A DNA stretch of 64,000 nt, taken from the NCBI RefSeq assembly GCF_002019735.1, contig NZ_KV917378.1, positions 1,824,869-1,888,868 on the forward strand. The letters run 5' to 3'. Source of the DNA: Salipaludibacillus agaradhaerens (lineage in GTDB: Bacteria > Bacillota > Bacilli > Bacillales > Salisediminibacteriaceae). The notes under the pieces are model-generated. The model saw nothing but the letters and a program-made list of their open reading frames with translations, made no database searches and was not told the origin of the DNA. This document shows positions 37,802 through 46,566 of the stretch, piece after piece (the stretch's first letter is position 1; every line of letters begins with the position of its first letter). The position numbers and the translations under genes are program-made.

Positions 37802-38106
37802 CTCTTGCCACCTTGTATGGCCTGACTTAGCGCCTCATCTTGTTCTTTCATCCCTGTTAAAATGCTTTCACCACATGCATGTAAGTTCGTTAGTTGGTCG
37901 AGTAAATCCGACTTTACATCATCGCGCATATTCGTCAAGAGCTCACTGGCTTTACTTGCAAAATCAGATTGAAAACCATCTAATTGATCCCGCGTTTGTG
38001 TACGAAATGTCGTCGTATAACTTTCAAAGTCTTCCATGCTTGCTTTTAAATTATCAAGAATCATTGCTAATTGGATCGTATCTAATTTAATTTTTCCATT
38101 TCCCAC
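37798..38106 (-). CDS. Small helical LXG partner protein (WXG100/Lap-like)
   Basis: 102 residues, almost entirely helical: LDTIQLAMILDNLKASMEDFESYTTTFRTQ and ASKASELLTNMRDDVKSDLLDQLTNLHACGESILTGM. The start is a GTG at 38106 with AAAGGTG upstream. It overlaps the toxin start as ATGA, the usual arrangement for the helical co-secretion partners that pair with the LXG domain. It lacks a clear WxG motif, so it is better described as Lap-like than as EsxA-like. It probably chaperones or co-exports the toxin. Confidence 0.75.
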   Translation of the reverse strand: MGNGKIKLDTIQLAMILDNLKASMEDFESYTTTFRTQTRDQLDGFQSDFASKASELLTNMRDDVKSDLLDQLTNLHACGESILTGMKEQDEALSQAIQGGKR

Positions 38107-38157
38107 ATCTTACAACACCTTTCTTGTTAAGACATCCCATCACTTTTATCACAAATA

Positions 38158-38359
38158 ATCGTCCTTAAACTCCGCGTGAAAATCGATTGCGGAGTTAAAT
38201 CTATTTAGGCGGGAGATAACGGACGCTAAAGTCCTGATTGACTCGTGCCAACAGGATGTTGGTCACACAAGCTTTTTCGCAGGACGCGAAGACGTTAGCT
38301 TGTGTTCCTTATCAGTGGGTGAAGAACGAAAATTTCCACTGATTGAAGGTTCGTTTTAT
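38158..38359 (+). repeat. 202-bp intergenic repeat, copy 2
   Basis: Counterpart of 28930-29131, same orientation and length, inserted between the 74-codon gene and the LXG partner gene. Shared blocks: GGCGGGAGATAACGGACGCT, CGCAGGACGCGAAGACGTT, GCTTGTGTTCCTTATCA, GATTGAAGGTTCGTTTTAT. Confidence 0.8.
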
Positions 38360-38375
38360 GTCACATCACCATAAC

Positions 38376-38600
38376 TCATTTAAAATGAACGCCCGATACA
38401 TACGTTTTAAGCGCCTCTATTTCCTTAATCATCTCGACGACAATCTCTTCCATCTCTTCTTGCACGGAGGCATTCTCTAAATCCATATCTAAGTAGTTTT
38501 TCTCAATGGCTCGTTGTATTTTAGCTAAATTATCAACAACACCACTCGAAAAGCCTGATCCGTGCACAATCTTTTGACAAAAACTTGCATCATATAACAC
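38376..38600 (-). CDS. Small helical protein of the LXG operon, function unknown
   Basis: 74 residues, probable GTG start with TGAGGA upstream. Acidic, mostly helical (DNLAKIQRAIEKNYLDMDLENASVQEEMEEIVVEMIKEIEALKTYV). It follows the DUF4176 gene by 18 bases and precedes the toxin module, so it is likely another accessory or helical partner of the effector. No named family was recognised. Confidence 0.65.
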   Translation of the reverse strand: MLYDASFCQKIVHGSGFSSGVVDNLAKIQRAIEKNYLDMDLENASVQEEMEEIVVEMIKEIEALKTYVSGVHFK

Positions 38601-38618
38601 GTGTTCCTCACCCTTGCA

Positions 38619-39311
38619 TTAATTTTTAGTCAATTCTGTTTGTAGCTGTGTCATTGCCTTAGGAGAAAATTCAAGGGAGGTCATCCCTCTATCTAGAATT
38701 AATTCTCTCTTCATCATCAGTTCAAAAGCTAATTCACTGTCATCTTTATACCCTCGCTGAATCACATTTTTGATCAACGGTGCTGTGAAGTGCACATGGG
38801 CGTTTGCTTTCACTTCCCCGACTGGATAGACGACACCTTTATAAGGAAAGTACGTCGTATACCCTTTTGGCGCAATAAAACGTCCTGTGATGACAAGTAA
38901 CGTGGGAGAATCTGTTTTCTCGCTCGGTTTAAAGTAAAGAGGGTCTAATTCGACAACAGACCCTAACGGCAAGACCTCTCTCACCATTTCTAACGTTACT
39001 GCAAGATACGAGGCATAGTGTTCACTATTAAAGGACACAGATGCTTGTTTGAAACGCATCGTATGGTCGTTCCCTTTTCTTTCGTAGACAAGCTCATCCC
39101 CATGATGCGAGAGCGTCAATGAACCCACGCCTTGTCGATAAGCCTGATATAACTGTGTCACTATCTGTGGATCGCTAATAAAAACATCCTGTAGCGCCAC
39201 TAACACTCCTTTCCCGTCGTCACTTCCAGCCTGTTCTAACGGGAGAATCATCTGTTCGATGGCGTCTGTTAACAATTCTTTTAGTTGAAAATCGCGATTG
39301 ATGTTCATCAT
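38619..39311 (-). CDS. DUF4176 protein, LXG effector accessory
   Basis: 230 residues, no signal peptide. The C-terminal half LPLGSVVELDPLYFKPSEKTDSPTLLVITGRFIAPKGY followed by YFPYKGVVYPVGEV matches the DUF4176 pattern (GSVV-L...I-GR...Y-GV-YP-G). DUF4176 genes accompany LXG toxins and type VII loci in Firmicutes and may act as targeting factors or adaptors. It is the first gene of the toxin operon, separated from pbuG by a long spacer. Confidence 0.78.
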   Translation of the reverse strand: MMNINRDFQLKELLTDAIEQMILPLEQAGSDDGKGVLVALQDVFISDPQIVTQLYQAYRQGVGSLTLSHHGDELVYERKGNDHTMRFKQASVSFNSEHYASYLAVTLEMVREVLPLGSVVELDPLYFKPSEKTDSPTLLVITGRFIAPKGYTTYFPYKGVVYPVGEVKANAHVHFTAPLIKNVIQRGYKDDSELAFELMMKRELILDRGMTSLEFSPKAMTQLQTELTKN

Positions 39312-39689
39312 TTATGGCGCCTACTTTCTGTTATCATCTATCATTTAAGCTAATAGCCGTTCTAATTTAATAGTAAGGTCTTTCTTCAAATAAATGACCT
39401 TATTATCTAGAAATTAATACCACTATTAAACATCTTCTTTATATTAAGGAAAATCTACCTTTGGGTAAATAAGGAAATAGACATGTTTCTACTAATAATT
39501 GAGTGAAATTCTAGAGAAACAGGCATAAAGGAGTGGGTCTATTGGCCAATTCTATCACGTGGGGATCGTCAATAAGGGTGGGGGCACTTCCATGAATCTT
39601 CATAACGGACATGGGCTAAGTTGTGCACCACATAGTATGGGTGTTTTGAGATACTAATCCTTTGAAAGTTCGTTTTCATTTAAAAACAC
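39312..39689. other. Intergenic spacer upstream of the LXG operon
   Basis: Should contain the LXG operon promoter. AT-rich, with no repeat or gene recognised. Confidence 0.4.
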
Positions 39690-39730
39690 AAAAAACCCGC
39701 ATCTCCTCATAGTTTAGGGAGATGCGGGAA
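39690..39730 (-). terminator. Terminator of pbuG
   Basis: Minus strand CCCGCATCTCC / GGAGATGCGGG followed by TTTTTTGTG, 10 bases after the stop. Confidence 0.88.
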
Positions 39731-39740
39731 TGATTGAACA

Positions 39741-41054
39741 TTATTCACCAAGGAAAACAAAATATAAAATAAAGATGACAAACAATCCGTACATAATCGG
39801 GTGAACGTCTTTAGCCCGTCCTTTACATACCATCGTGACCGGATACATTATAAATCCTAGAGCAATCCCTGTGGCAATACTGTAAGTTAACGGCATCGCC
39901 AACACTGTGAAGAAGGACGGCACAGCAATTTCGAATTTTTTCCAATCAATATCTGCTAATGCGCCTGCCATAAGCACCCCGACAATGATTAACGCAGGGG
40001 CTGTCACAGAGTTCGTGACGACAACGAGTAATGGTGAGAAAAAGAGTGCTACGATGAATAATAACCCTGTTACGACTGAAGCAAACCCTGAACGAGCACC
40101 AGCTGCAATACCTGATGACGATTCGATGTAAGCAGTTGTCGTTGATGTTCCTAGTAAAGCACCGATAGACGTAGCCGAAGAATCCGCAATTAACGCCCGT
40201 TGTGCCCGTGGTAGCTTATTATCCTTTACAAACCCTGCTTGGTTGGCAACCGCATACAACGTTCCTGCCGTATCAAAAAAGTCTACGAATAAGAATGTCA
40301 AAATAACAATGAATAATTGCAAGGTGAAAACTTCCCCAAAGGCCATTTCTCCAAAAGGTGCGAAGATCGCTCCAAACGTCGGAGAAATACTTGGAATAGA
40401 CCCTATTATTTGGTTAGGCAATGGTACCGTACCAAAAATCATCCCTACCACTGCTGTCAAAATCATCCCGTAAAAAATACCGCCTTTAATACCTAATGTA
40501 ATGAATATGACAGTGACAACTATGCCGAAAATAGCTAACAATGTTGCCGGATCGCCTAAATGACCTAGTTCAACTAATGTGGATTCAGATCCAACGACAA
40601 TACCAGCATTTTTTAAACCGATAAAGGCAATAAACAATCCAATCCCTGCTCCAGCGGCATATTTTAATTCTGCTGGAATGGCGTTAATAACGATTTCCCG
40701 AACACCAACTACTGTAATAAGAATAAATACAAGACCTGAAATAAAAACACCTAATAATGCCGTTTCCCAAGGGATTCCCATGCCTATTACAACGGTATAC
40801 GTAAAAAAGGCGTTAAGGCCCATCCCTGGCGCTAAAGCGATTGGGTAACGGGCTAGTACCCCCATAATAATCGTACCGATTGCTGCCGCAAGAGCTGTCG
40901 CTACGTATACGGCTCCTTCGTCCATCCCTGCATCAGCAAGAATAGATGGATTGACAAATAAAATATAAGCCATTGCTAAAAATGTTGTAAGACCGCCAAT
41001 CATCTCACGGCGGTAATTCGTCCCTAACTCATCAAAACGAAAATAACGATCCAT
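39741..41054 (-). CDS. pbuG: Hypoxanthine/guanine permease, AzgA/NCS2 family
   Basis: 437 residues from the ATG at 41054 (GAGAGG seven bases upstream), close to the 440 of B. subtilis PbuG. About 12 membrane helices. The N-terminus YFRFDELGTNYRREMIGGLTTFLAMAYILFVNPSIL and the ALAPGMGLNAFFTYTVV and STTTAYIESSSGIAAGARSG segments are diagnostic of AzgA-like purine permeases. It imports hypoxanthine and guanine by proton symport. It is preceded by a guanine-class riboswitch with terminator. Its position downstream of guaA matches B. subtilis, apart from the inserted LysR/MFS pair. Confidence 0.95.
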   Translation of the reverse strand: MDRYFRFDELGTNYRREMIGGLTTFLAMAYILFVNPSILADAGMDEGAVYVATALAAAIGTIIMGVLARYPIALAPGMGLNAFFTYTVVIGMGIPWETALLGVFISGLVFILITVVGVREIVINAIPAELKYAAGAGIGLFIAFIGLKNAGIVVGSESTLVELGHLGDPATLLAIFGIVVTVIFITLGIKGGIFYGMILTAVVGMIFGTVPLPNQIIGSIPSISPTFGAIFAPFGEMAFGEVFTLQLFIVILTFLFVDFFDTAGTLYAVANQAGFVKDNKLPRAQRALIADSSATSIGALLGTSTTTAYIESSSGIAAGARSGFASVVTGLLFIVALFFSPLLVVVTNSVTAPALIIVGVLMAGALADIDWKKFEIAVPSFFTVLAMPLTYSIATGIALGFIMYPVTMVCKGRAKDVHPIMYGLFVIFILYFVFLGE

Positions 41055-41149
41055 CTTTTTACCTCTCCCCATTTCACATTTTTTCTGTCTCTTTATAATT
41101 GCTAGATACACTGATCAGACTCCAGAAAAACAACCGTTTTCTTTCCAAT

Positions 41150-41188
41150 CAAAAAGCTCCCATCCCTACGAGGAGGAACAAGAGCTTT
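41150..41188 (-). terminator. Attenuator terminator in the pbuG leader
   Basis: Minus strand AGCTCTTGTTCCT / AGGGATGGGAGCT pairs fully when G-U pairs are counted and is followed by TTTTTGATT. Confidence 0.85.
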
Positions 41189-41287
41189 ACATCAGTTTCA
41201 CTAGTTAAACGACATGTCCTACCCAAGCACAAGCTAAATAGACAGAAAAACTCTGTTTATCTAACTTTCCCTGTGAACGAACATATC

Positions 41288-41356
41288 ATTCGTAGTCGAG
41301 CTATTTACGGCAGCTCGGTAGAAACTTAAGGGCCCTATTCCCAAAATTATACGAAT
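41288..41356 (-). ncRNA. Guanine-class purine riboswitch (pbuG leader)
   Basis: Minus strand P1 ATTCGTA / TACGAAT. P2 ends in loop AATAGGG, the junction is TAAGTTTCTACC, P3 is CGAGCTG / TAGCTCG with loop CCGTAAA, and the end is GACTACGAAT with the guanine-specifying C. The terminator at 41188-41150 completes an OFF switch. Confidence 0.95.
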
Positions 41357-41722
41357 TTATGACAGATAAATATCATTTCAGTAATCTACTAGTATAACAG
41401 GTTCGATAAAGGGATGCCTTATAGAGAAACATGTTCACCTGTTAGACCATCCACTTTCTATCATTTAACCCTGTTACCGTTACACTAATACACAAAATTC
41501 TAACAAGGACTTTGCCAACTGTCAAGGCAAAAAACGAATATTAATTTCGATAATAAGGTTAATATTCGTTTTTAGAAGCCTTATCAGAGGATAACACCTT
41601 TGTTAATCATGATATTACAATGTAATACAGTTAATAGCGCAAGTCCACTATTTATATAGAAGGATCGTTATAAATGGCACTACTGCCAGCATTTTTTCGA
41701 AAAAAACTTACCGCCCACCCAT
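41357..41722. other. Spacer between pbuG leader and lysR-type gene
   Basis: Contains the pbuG promoter region and the lysR terminator (41528-41574). No other feature was recognised. Confidence 0.4.
41528..41574 (-). terminator. Terminator of the LysR-type gene
   Basis: ACGAATATTAA / TTAATATTCGT with T-runs on both sides; on the minus strand it is followed by TTTTTTGCC. Confidence 0.75.
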
Positions 41723-42598
41723 TTAATATTGTTGAAAAACATGTTGAGCTGTCGTAACAAATTCCTTTACAGCTGGAGATGCATTGGCAATAGATTGACA
41801 GGCAAGGGCTACTTCACGACTGTTTTTTATCGTTAACTTACTCACCTTTATATTTTGCTGAGTCTTTAAAAATAGTTCTGGACCAATTGTAACGCCCAGT
41901 CCTTCTTGAACCATATTCGCAATAGTTGTACAGTCGTGCACTTCAAACAGAATTGTTGGTTCGATGTTTGCCTCTTTAAACAATGCCTCTACATGGGATT
42001 GATACATCCCTGTCGGCATAATAAAAGACTCATCAATTAATTCATGCATATCTATTGTTTCTTTCAGTTGGAATCGATGATCTGGGTGGTAAGCTACCAC
42101 CATTTCGTCTTTTATGAGTGGCACTACATCAAAATCTTGGGTTGAGCCGTCCTTTACGACAAACCCAATGTCGATAATACCTGACTTTAACCATTCTGTA
42201 ATTTCTTCATACGTGCCTTCGAAAAATTTGAATTCTATGTTAGGGTGTTTCTTCTGAAATTTCGCTAGCAACTTAGGCAATAAGCAGGAAGATGCACTTG
42301 CAAACGTCCCAACACGAATGATACCCGTTTCTAAGTTTGTCACTAAGGCTACTTCTTGGTTAATGACTTCCATTCTTTTCAGTACTTCCCTAATGTGTGG
42401 CAGAATTTTTTGCCCTACGTCTGTTAACGTTATCCCTTTTTTACGATCACGAATTAACAGCGAAACACCCCATTCAGATTCCAAACTGGCAACTGCATGG
42501 CTCACTGCTGATTGCGTCATATTTAACTTTTCAGCGGTTGCTGTAAAGCTCCCTAACTCGATCACTGTTGCGACAATTTCAAAGCGAATAAAGCTCAT
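41723..42598 (-). CDS. LysR-family transcriptional regulator
   Basis: 291 residues. The N-terminal winged helix is FIRFEIVATVIELGSFTATAEKLNMTQSAVSHAVASLESEWGVSLLIRDRKK. A type 2 periplasmic-binding-protein-like effector domain follows (IIRVGTFASASSCLLPKLLAKF...). It is divergent from the MFS exporter gene with a 101-bp shared control region, the usual arrangement for a LysR regulator and its target. The effector is unknown. The pair interrupts the conserved guaA-pbuG neighbourhood. Confidence 0.92.
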   Translation of the reverse strand: MSFIRFEIVATVIELGSFTATAEKLNMTQSAVSHAVASLESEWGVSLLIRDRKKGITLTDVGQKILPHIREVLKRMEVINQEVALVTNLETGIIRVGTFASASSCLLPKLLAKFQKKHPNIEFKFFEGTYEEITEWLKSGIIDIGFVVKDGSTQDFDVVPLIKDEMVVAYHPDHRFQLKETIDMHELIDESFIMPTGMYQSHVEALFKEANIEPTILFEVHDCTTIANMVQEGLGVTIGPELFLKTQQNIKVSKLTIKNSREVALACQSIANASPAVKEFVTTAQHVFQQY

Positions 42599-42699
42599 GA
42601 GTTATTACTCATCTCCTCCATCAAAAACATCAATTTTACTCATGTTATCACAGCGTTTAAAATTAAAGCAACTTTTGAAATATGAAGGAGATGTAAAAG

Positions 42700-43878
42700 T
42701 TGAACAAGAAAATAAATAACTTAACGATTATTCTATTAGCTTTAGGGGCATTTGTAACCGGAACATCGGAGTTCGTGGTGTCTGGCATTTTGGAACTGAT
42801 TTCTTTTGATTTAAATATATCCATCTCACTGGCTGGTCAGTTAATAGCTATCTATTCTCTCTTTTATGCCGTCGGGGCATTATTTTGGGTTATGCTAACG
42901 GCTAAATTTGATCGTAAAAAGGTGCTTTTATCTGCTATTTTTATATTTATTTTAGGTAATCTCATGGCATTTGTTAGCTACAGTTATACATTACTCATGT
43001 TATCAAGAGTGGTTATGGCCATGAGTGGCGGATTGTACATTGTCGTTGCCACCAATTACGCCGCTCACATCGCGGTTCCCGAAAAAAGAGGGAGTGCCAT
43101 GGCAACAGTCATTACCGGTTTTACTGTTTCATTAGTCCTTGGCGTCCCGATTGGAACATTTTTAGCTGGCTATTTAGATTGGCATTACATTTTTCTTATT
43201 ATTGCTCTCGGTACAGTTTTTTTGTTAGCAGCCCTTTATAAATTATTACCTAACATAAAAACCAATCCACCACTGCCATTCAAACAACAGCTGCAAATTA
43301 TTAAAGACAAACGGGTCCTTACGGGATTAATGACGACGATTTTTTGGATATTAGGTTATACGATGGTTTTTGCCTACATTTCCCCATTGTTAAGTCATGC
43401 TGCTAGTTTTTCAATAGAGATGACGAGTGTTGCTTTATTCATATTAGGCACGTTTGCTTTTATCGGCTCACGTTTTGGCGGTTACGCAGTCGACAAATGG
43501 GGACCAAATCACACGATATCTCTAAGCTTATGCGTTCATATTATCGCTTTATTTGTCCTAACATTTACACAATACTCACAGATAGGGGTATTTATCACAT
43601 TGGCTATTTGGGGTGTGGCAGCGTGGACCACAACACCAGCAAAGCAATTTTATTTGATTTCACTAAAACCACACGCCTCTGAAACAGTATTAAGTTTTAA
43701 TACTGCATTAATGAATATCGGTATGATGTTGGGATCTGCATTAGGCGGTCTCATCATTCAATATATGCCTATCGTCAATTTAAGTTGGATTGCAGGTTCA
43801 TTCGTGATCATCGCTTTTCTTTTTATTAAGTGTTCTTTCTATTTAAACAAAACAAAGGTGATTTTGCAGCACATATAG
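42700..43878 (+). CDS. MFS exporter, DHA1 (AraJ/PbuE-like)
   Basis: 392 residues with 12 predicted helices. The start is a TTG at 42700, nine bases after AAGGAG. The first-helix segment ALGAFVTGTSEFVVSGIL, the loop-2 AKFDRKKVLL and the SRVVMAMSGGLYIVVATNYAAHIAVPEKRGSAMA block are typical of the AraJ/YdhL (PbuE) group of drug, sugar or purine efflux proteins. Probably controlled by the divergent LysR regulator. Its location beside purine genes makes purine or analogue efflux an attractive but unproven guess. Confidence 0.88.
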   Translation: MNKKINNLTIILLALGAFVTGTSEFVVSGILELISFDLNISISLAGQLIAIYSLFYAVGALFWVMLTAKFDRKKVLLSAIFIFILGNLMAFVSYSYTLLMLSRVVMAMSGGLYIVVATNYAAHIAVPEKRGSAMATVITGFTVSLVLGVPIGTFLAGYLDWHYIFLIIALGTVFLLAALYKLLPNIKTNPPLPFKQQLQIIKDKRVLTGLMTTIFWILGYTMVFAYISPLLSHAASFSIEMTSVALFILGTFAFIGSRFGGYAVDKWGPNHTISLSLCVHIIALFVLTFTQYSQIGVFITLAIWGVAAWTTTPAKQFYLISLKPHASETVLSFNTALMNIGMMLGSALGGLIIQYMPIVNLSWIAGSFVIIAFLFIKCSFYLNKTKVILQHI

Positions 43879-44568
43879 TGGCCTTTATGTCATCATTTTC
43901 GTTATCTGTATCCAGAATATGAAGTCAATGATTTGAAGGGTCGTCAATGATAGTTAAATCATGCTTATATTCGTCCCGGCATCCGCATTTACCTTGAGGG
44001 TGACGGGCGAAAAACATAAGCAGGTGTTAATTAATTTCCTACAGTCTGGAAAGATAAAATCAGTTGGTGATTGACGGATGGCCCGTGAGCCCCTCTCATA
44101 TCTTCAAGTTAAAGCGACGTTCAACAAGTGATTGGCCGATGTCCCTCTATCCTTAGTAGAAAAGGAGACGTCATCTCCCATATAGTATTTAGAAGTGCAA
44201 TGGGGTTGATTCCTGCTTCTCGGATCATAAACGCCGCTATTGCCGGTTGGGGGATCAGGTTAATAATCCGATATGGGACATAGACGGAAAAAATCCTCTA
44301 AAATAGTCATTAGCCATGACACTAGCTTAAATAGACGGAGAGATTCCGCTAATGACCCGTAAAATCTGAGAAATGGGGCGTTTTGCTTTACATAATCGGA
44401 AAAATTCCTCTTATATTCCCCAAAATGAACTCTCTCCTGCATCTAACCGAAAAATATCCGCTTATTTTACTTTCACTAATGACGCTATTAAACCAACCAA
44501 GGTAAACAGGTAAATTGGTTTATAAAATTAAATCGAGGTATTTTTCAAATTATTAACCTCCAGAATAA
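43879..44568. repeat. Intergenic region with degenerate ~60-bp repeats
   Basis: No credible gene. Between about 44278 and 44465 the minus strand repeats a unit of the type GAGGAATTTTTCCGATTA four times: AGAGGATTTTTTCCGTCTATG near 44278-44307, GCGGAATCTCTCCGTCTATTT near 44328-44355, AGAGGAATTTTTCCGATTATG near 44391-44413, and GCGGATATTTTTCGGTTAGA near 44437-44465. A 60-codon frame over it is a by-product. The part 43879-44270 shows nothing recognisable. Confidence 0.55.
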
Positions 44569-44609
44569 TAAAAAGCTTAGAACCCTTCAAAAATAAGGAT
44601 TCCAAGCTC
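44569..44609 (-). terminator. Terminator of guaA
   Basis: Minus strand AGCTTGGAATCCTT / AAGGGTTCTAAGCT (14 pairs with G-U) followed by TTTTATTATT. Confidence 0.88.
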
Positions 44610-44616
44610 TTTTCTC

Positions 44617-46155
44617 TTATTCCCACTCAATCGTGCTAGGGGGCTTAGATGTTATGTCATACACGACGCGGTTGACGTCTTTCACTTCGTTTACAATTCG
44701 CGTTGAGATGATTTCGAGGACATCGTATGGGATTCTTGCCCAATCGGATGTCATACCATCGATGGATGTGACTGCTCGGATGCCTACCGTATAATCATAC
44801 GTTCTTGCGTCACCCATGACGCCCACACTTCGCATGTCAGGAAGGGCCGTGAAGTATTGCCAAATCTCGCGGTCAAGGCCGGCTTTTTTAATTTCTTCAC
44901 GTAAAATCGCGTCTGATTCACGGACAATTTCAAGCTTATCTTCCGTAATCTCACCAAGAACACGGATGCCGAGCCCTGGTCCTGGGAATGGTTGACGCCA
45001 TACAATTTCCTCTGGTAGTCCTAACTCAGTTCCTACTTCACGCACTTCATCTTTAAACAAAGTGTTTAACGGCTCGATCAAGTCAAGTTTCATGTTTTCT
45101 GGTAATCCACCAACATTATGGTGAGATTTAATCGTTTGTGCCGTATCCGTTCCACTCTCAATAATATCTGTGTAAAGCGTGCCCTGTGCGAGAAAATCAA
45201 CGTCAGTCAGTTTAGCAGATTCTTCTTCAAACACATAGATAAACTCGTTGCCGATAATTTTTCTCTTTTGCTCAGGGTCTTTGACACCAGCTAATTTTGA
45301 TAGGAATCTCTCTTGCGCATCAATTTTAATCACATTCATATCGAAGCCTTCGCCAAAAGTCTCCATAACACTGTCAGCTTCATTTTTCCTTAGAAGACCA
45401 TGGTCGATAAACATACAGATTAACTGGTCACCAATCGCCTTGTGAATTAAGGCGGCTACAACAGAGGAATCGACACCCCCACTTAATGCGCAGAGAACTT
45501 TACGCTCGCCAACAGCCTCACGTACTTTTTCCACTTCCATCTCAATGAAGTTCTCCATTGACCAGTTTCCTTCACATTGACAAATGTCGTAGACAAAGTT
45601 TTTCAGCATCTCATTGCCATGCTCCGTGTTTCGCACTTCTGGATGGAATTGAACACCATATAGCCCGCGGCTTTCGTCACTCATGGCTGCCACTGGGCAT
45701 GACACGTTTGTGGCATCAACACGGAATCCTGCTGGTGGTGCTTTAACAAGGTCACCATGGCTCATCCACACGGATTGTTCGTCTGGAAGCTGTCCAAACA
45801 ACTTAGACTTGTTTTCAATGTGAATGTTAGCTTTTCCATACTCACGGTGATTAGCCGCTTCTACAGATCCTTTAAAATGATGGGTCATTAATTGCATACC
45901 GTAGCAAATCCCTAAGACAGGAATACCTAGATCAAAGATCGCTTCATCGCATCGCGGTGCACCATCTGCATAAACACTTCCTGGTCCACCAGAAAAAATA
46001 ATACCCTTTGGATTCATCGCTTTCACTTCATCCGCTGTTAGTTTATGAGAGACCAACTCACTGAAAACGCCTAAATCTCTTATACGTCTAGCAATTAATT
46101 GATTGTATTGTCCACCAAAATCCAATACGATGACTTTTTCTTTAATTTCCTTCAT
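44617..46155 (-). CDS. guaA: GMP synthase (glutamine-hydrolysing)
   Basis: 512 residues from the ATG at 46155, close to the 513 of B. subtilis. The longer frame to 46197 adds a non-conserved start. The class I amidotransferase domain contains GICYGMQ (Cys nucleophile) and [14 protein letters not shown]. The ATP-pyrophosphatase loop is [16 protein letters not shown], and the dimerisation domain ends [10 protein letters not shown]. It converts XMP to GMP. It has its own purine riboswitch leader and terminator, so it is transcribed independently of yebA upstream. Confidence 0.96.
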   Translation of the reverse strand: MKEIKEKVIVLDFGGQYNQLIARRIRDLGVFSELVSHKLTADEVKAMNPKGIIFSGGPGSVYADGAPRCDEAIFDLGIPVLGICYGMQLMTHHFKGSVEAANHREYGKANIHIENKSKLFGQLPDEQSVWMSHGDLVKAPPAGFRVDATNVSCPVAAMSDESRGLYGVQFHPEVRNTEHGNEMLKNFVYDICQCEGNWSMENFIEMEVEKVREAVGERKVLCALSGGVDSSVVAALIHKAIGDQLICMFIDHGLLRKNEADSVMETFGEGFDMNVIKIDAQERFLSKLAGVKDPEQKRKIIGNEFIYVFEEESAKLTDVDFLAQGTLYTDIIESGTDTAQTIKSHHNVGGLPENMKLDLIEPLNTLFKDEVREVGTELGLPEEIVWRQPFPGPGLGIRVLGEITEDKLEIVRESDAILREEIKKAGLDREIWQYFTALPDMRSVGVMGDARTYDYTVGIRAVTSIDGMTSDWARIPYDVLEIISTRIVNEVKDVNRVVYDITSKPPSTIEWE

Positions 46156-46292
46156 CCCTTTTTCCACCTCTTCATTTTTATCAAAAACCTTGTCCAACTT
46201 TTGTTTACGACTTCATACGTTCTGTCATACCACCGACTTAACCTTCATGGCATGTTATAGTAACACATTCGTTTAAAGCCGTCTTTGACATA

Positions 46293-46350
46293 TAAAAAAA
46301 GCTGAAATGTGTGCCTTCGTAAAAAAATACGAAGGCAGAATTTCCAGCTT
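46293..46350 (-). terminator. Attenuator terminator in the guaA leader
   Basis: Minus strand long hairpin AGCTGGAAATTCTGCCTTCGTA / TACGAAGGCACACATTTCAGCT is followed by TTTTTTTAT. Confidence 0.88.
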
Positions 46351-46365
46351 AAAACTAAGAAATGT

Positions 46366-46441
46366 CCGCCTTCATAGTCAGGCCGTTAACGGCAGCCCGG
46401 TAGAGACTCTTGAGCCTTATTCTCAAGGATATATGAGGCAA
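46366..46441 (-). ncRNA. Guanine-class purine riboswitch (guaA leader), junction variant
   Basis: Minus strand: GCCTCATA pairs with TATGA-AGGC (one bulged base). P2 is CTTGAG / CTCAAG with loop AATAAGG, the junction is GAGTCTCTACC, P3 is CGGGCTG / CGGCCTG with loop CCGTTAA, and the end is GACTATGAAGG with the guanine-type C. The usual GTTTCTACC reads GTCTCTACC, changing the flipped-out U48 to C, while the binding bases are kept. Confidence 0.9.
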
Positions 46442-46566
46442 TAACCATGTATAAACCAAACATTCACTAATCGGCACTACTATTAAATGTTTGGGTATGT
46501 TTGTAAATCCGGCACTTCTGTCAGTAAGTAAATACTGATCTATTTTAACAATAGGATGAAACGGGG

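Noticed and set aside
31700-38400. Insertion sequence or transposase responsible for the toxin region
   Set aside because: No transposase-like frame or terminal inverted repeats were found; only non-coding repeats are present.
44260-44442. 60-codon minus-strand frame after guaA
   Set aside because: It coincides with degenerate DNA repeats, lacks a ribosome site and has a composition explained by the repeat.
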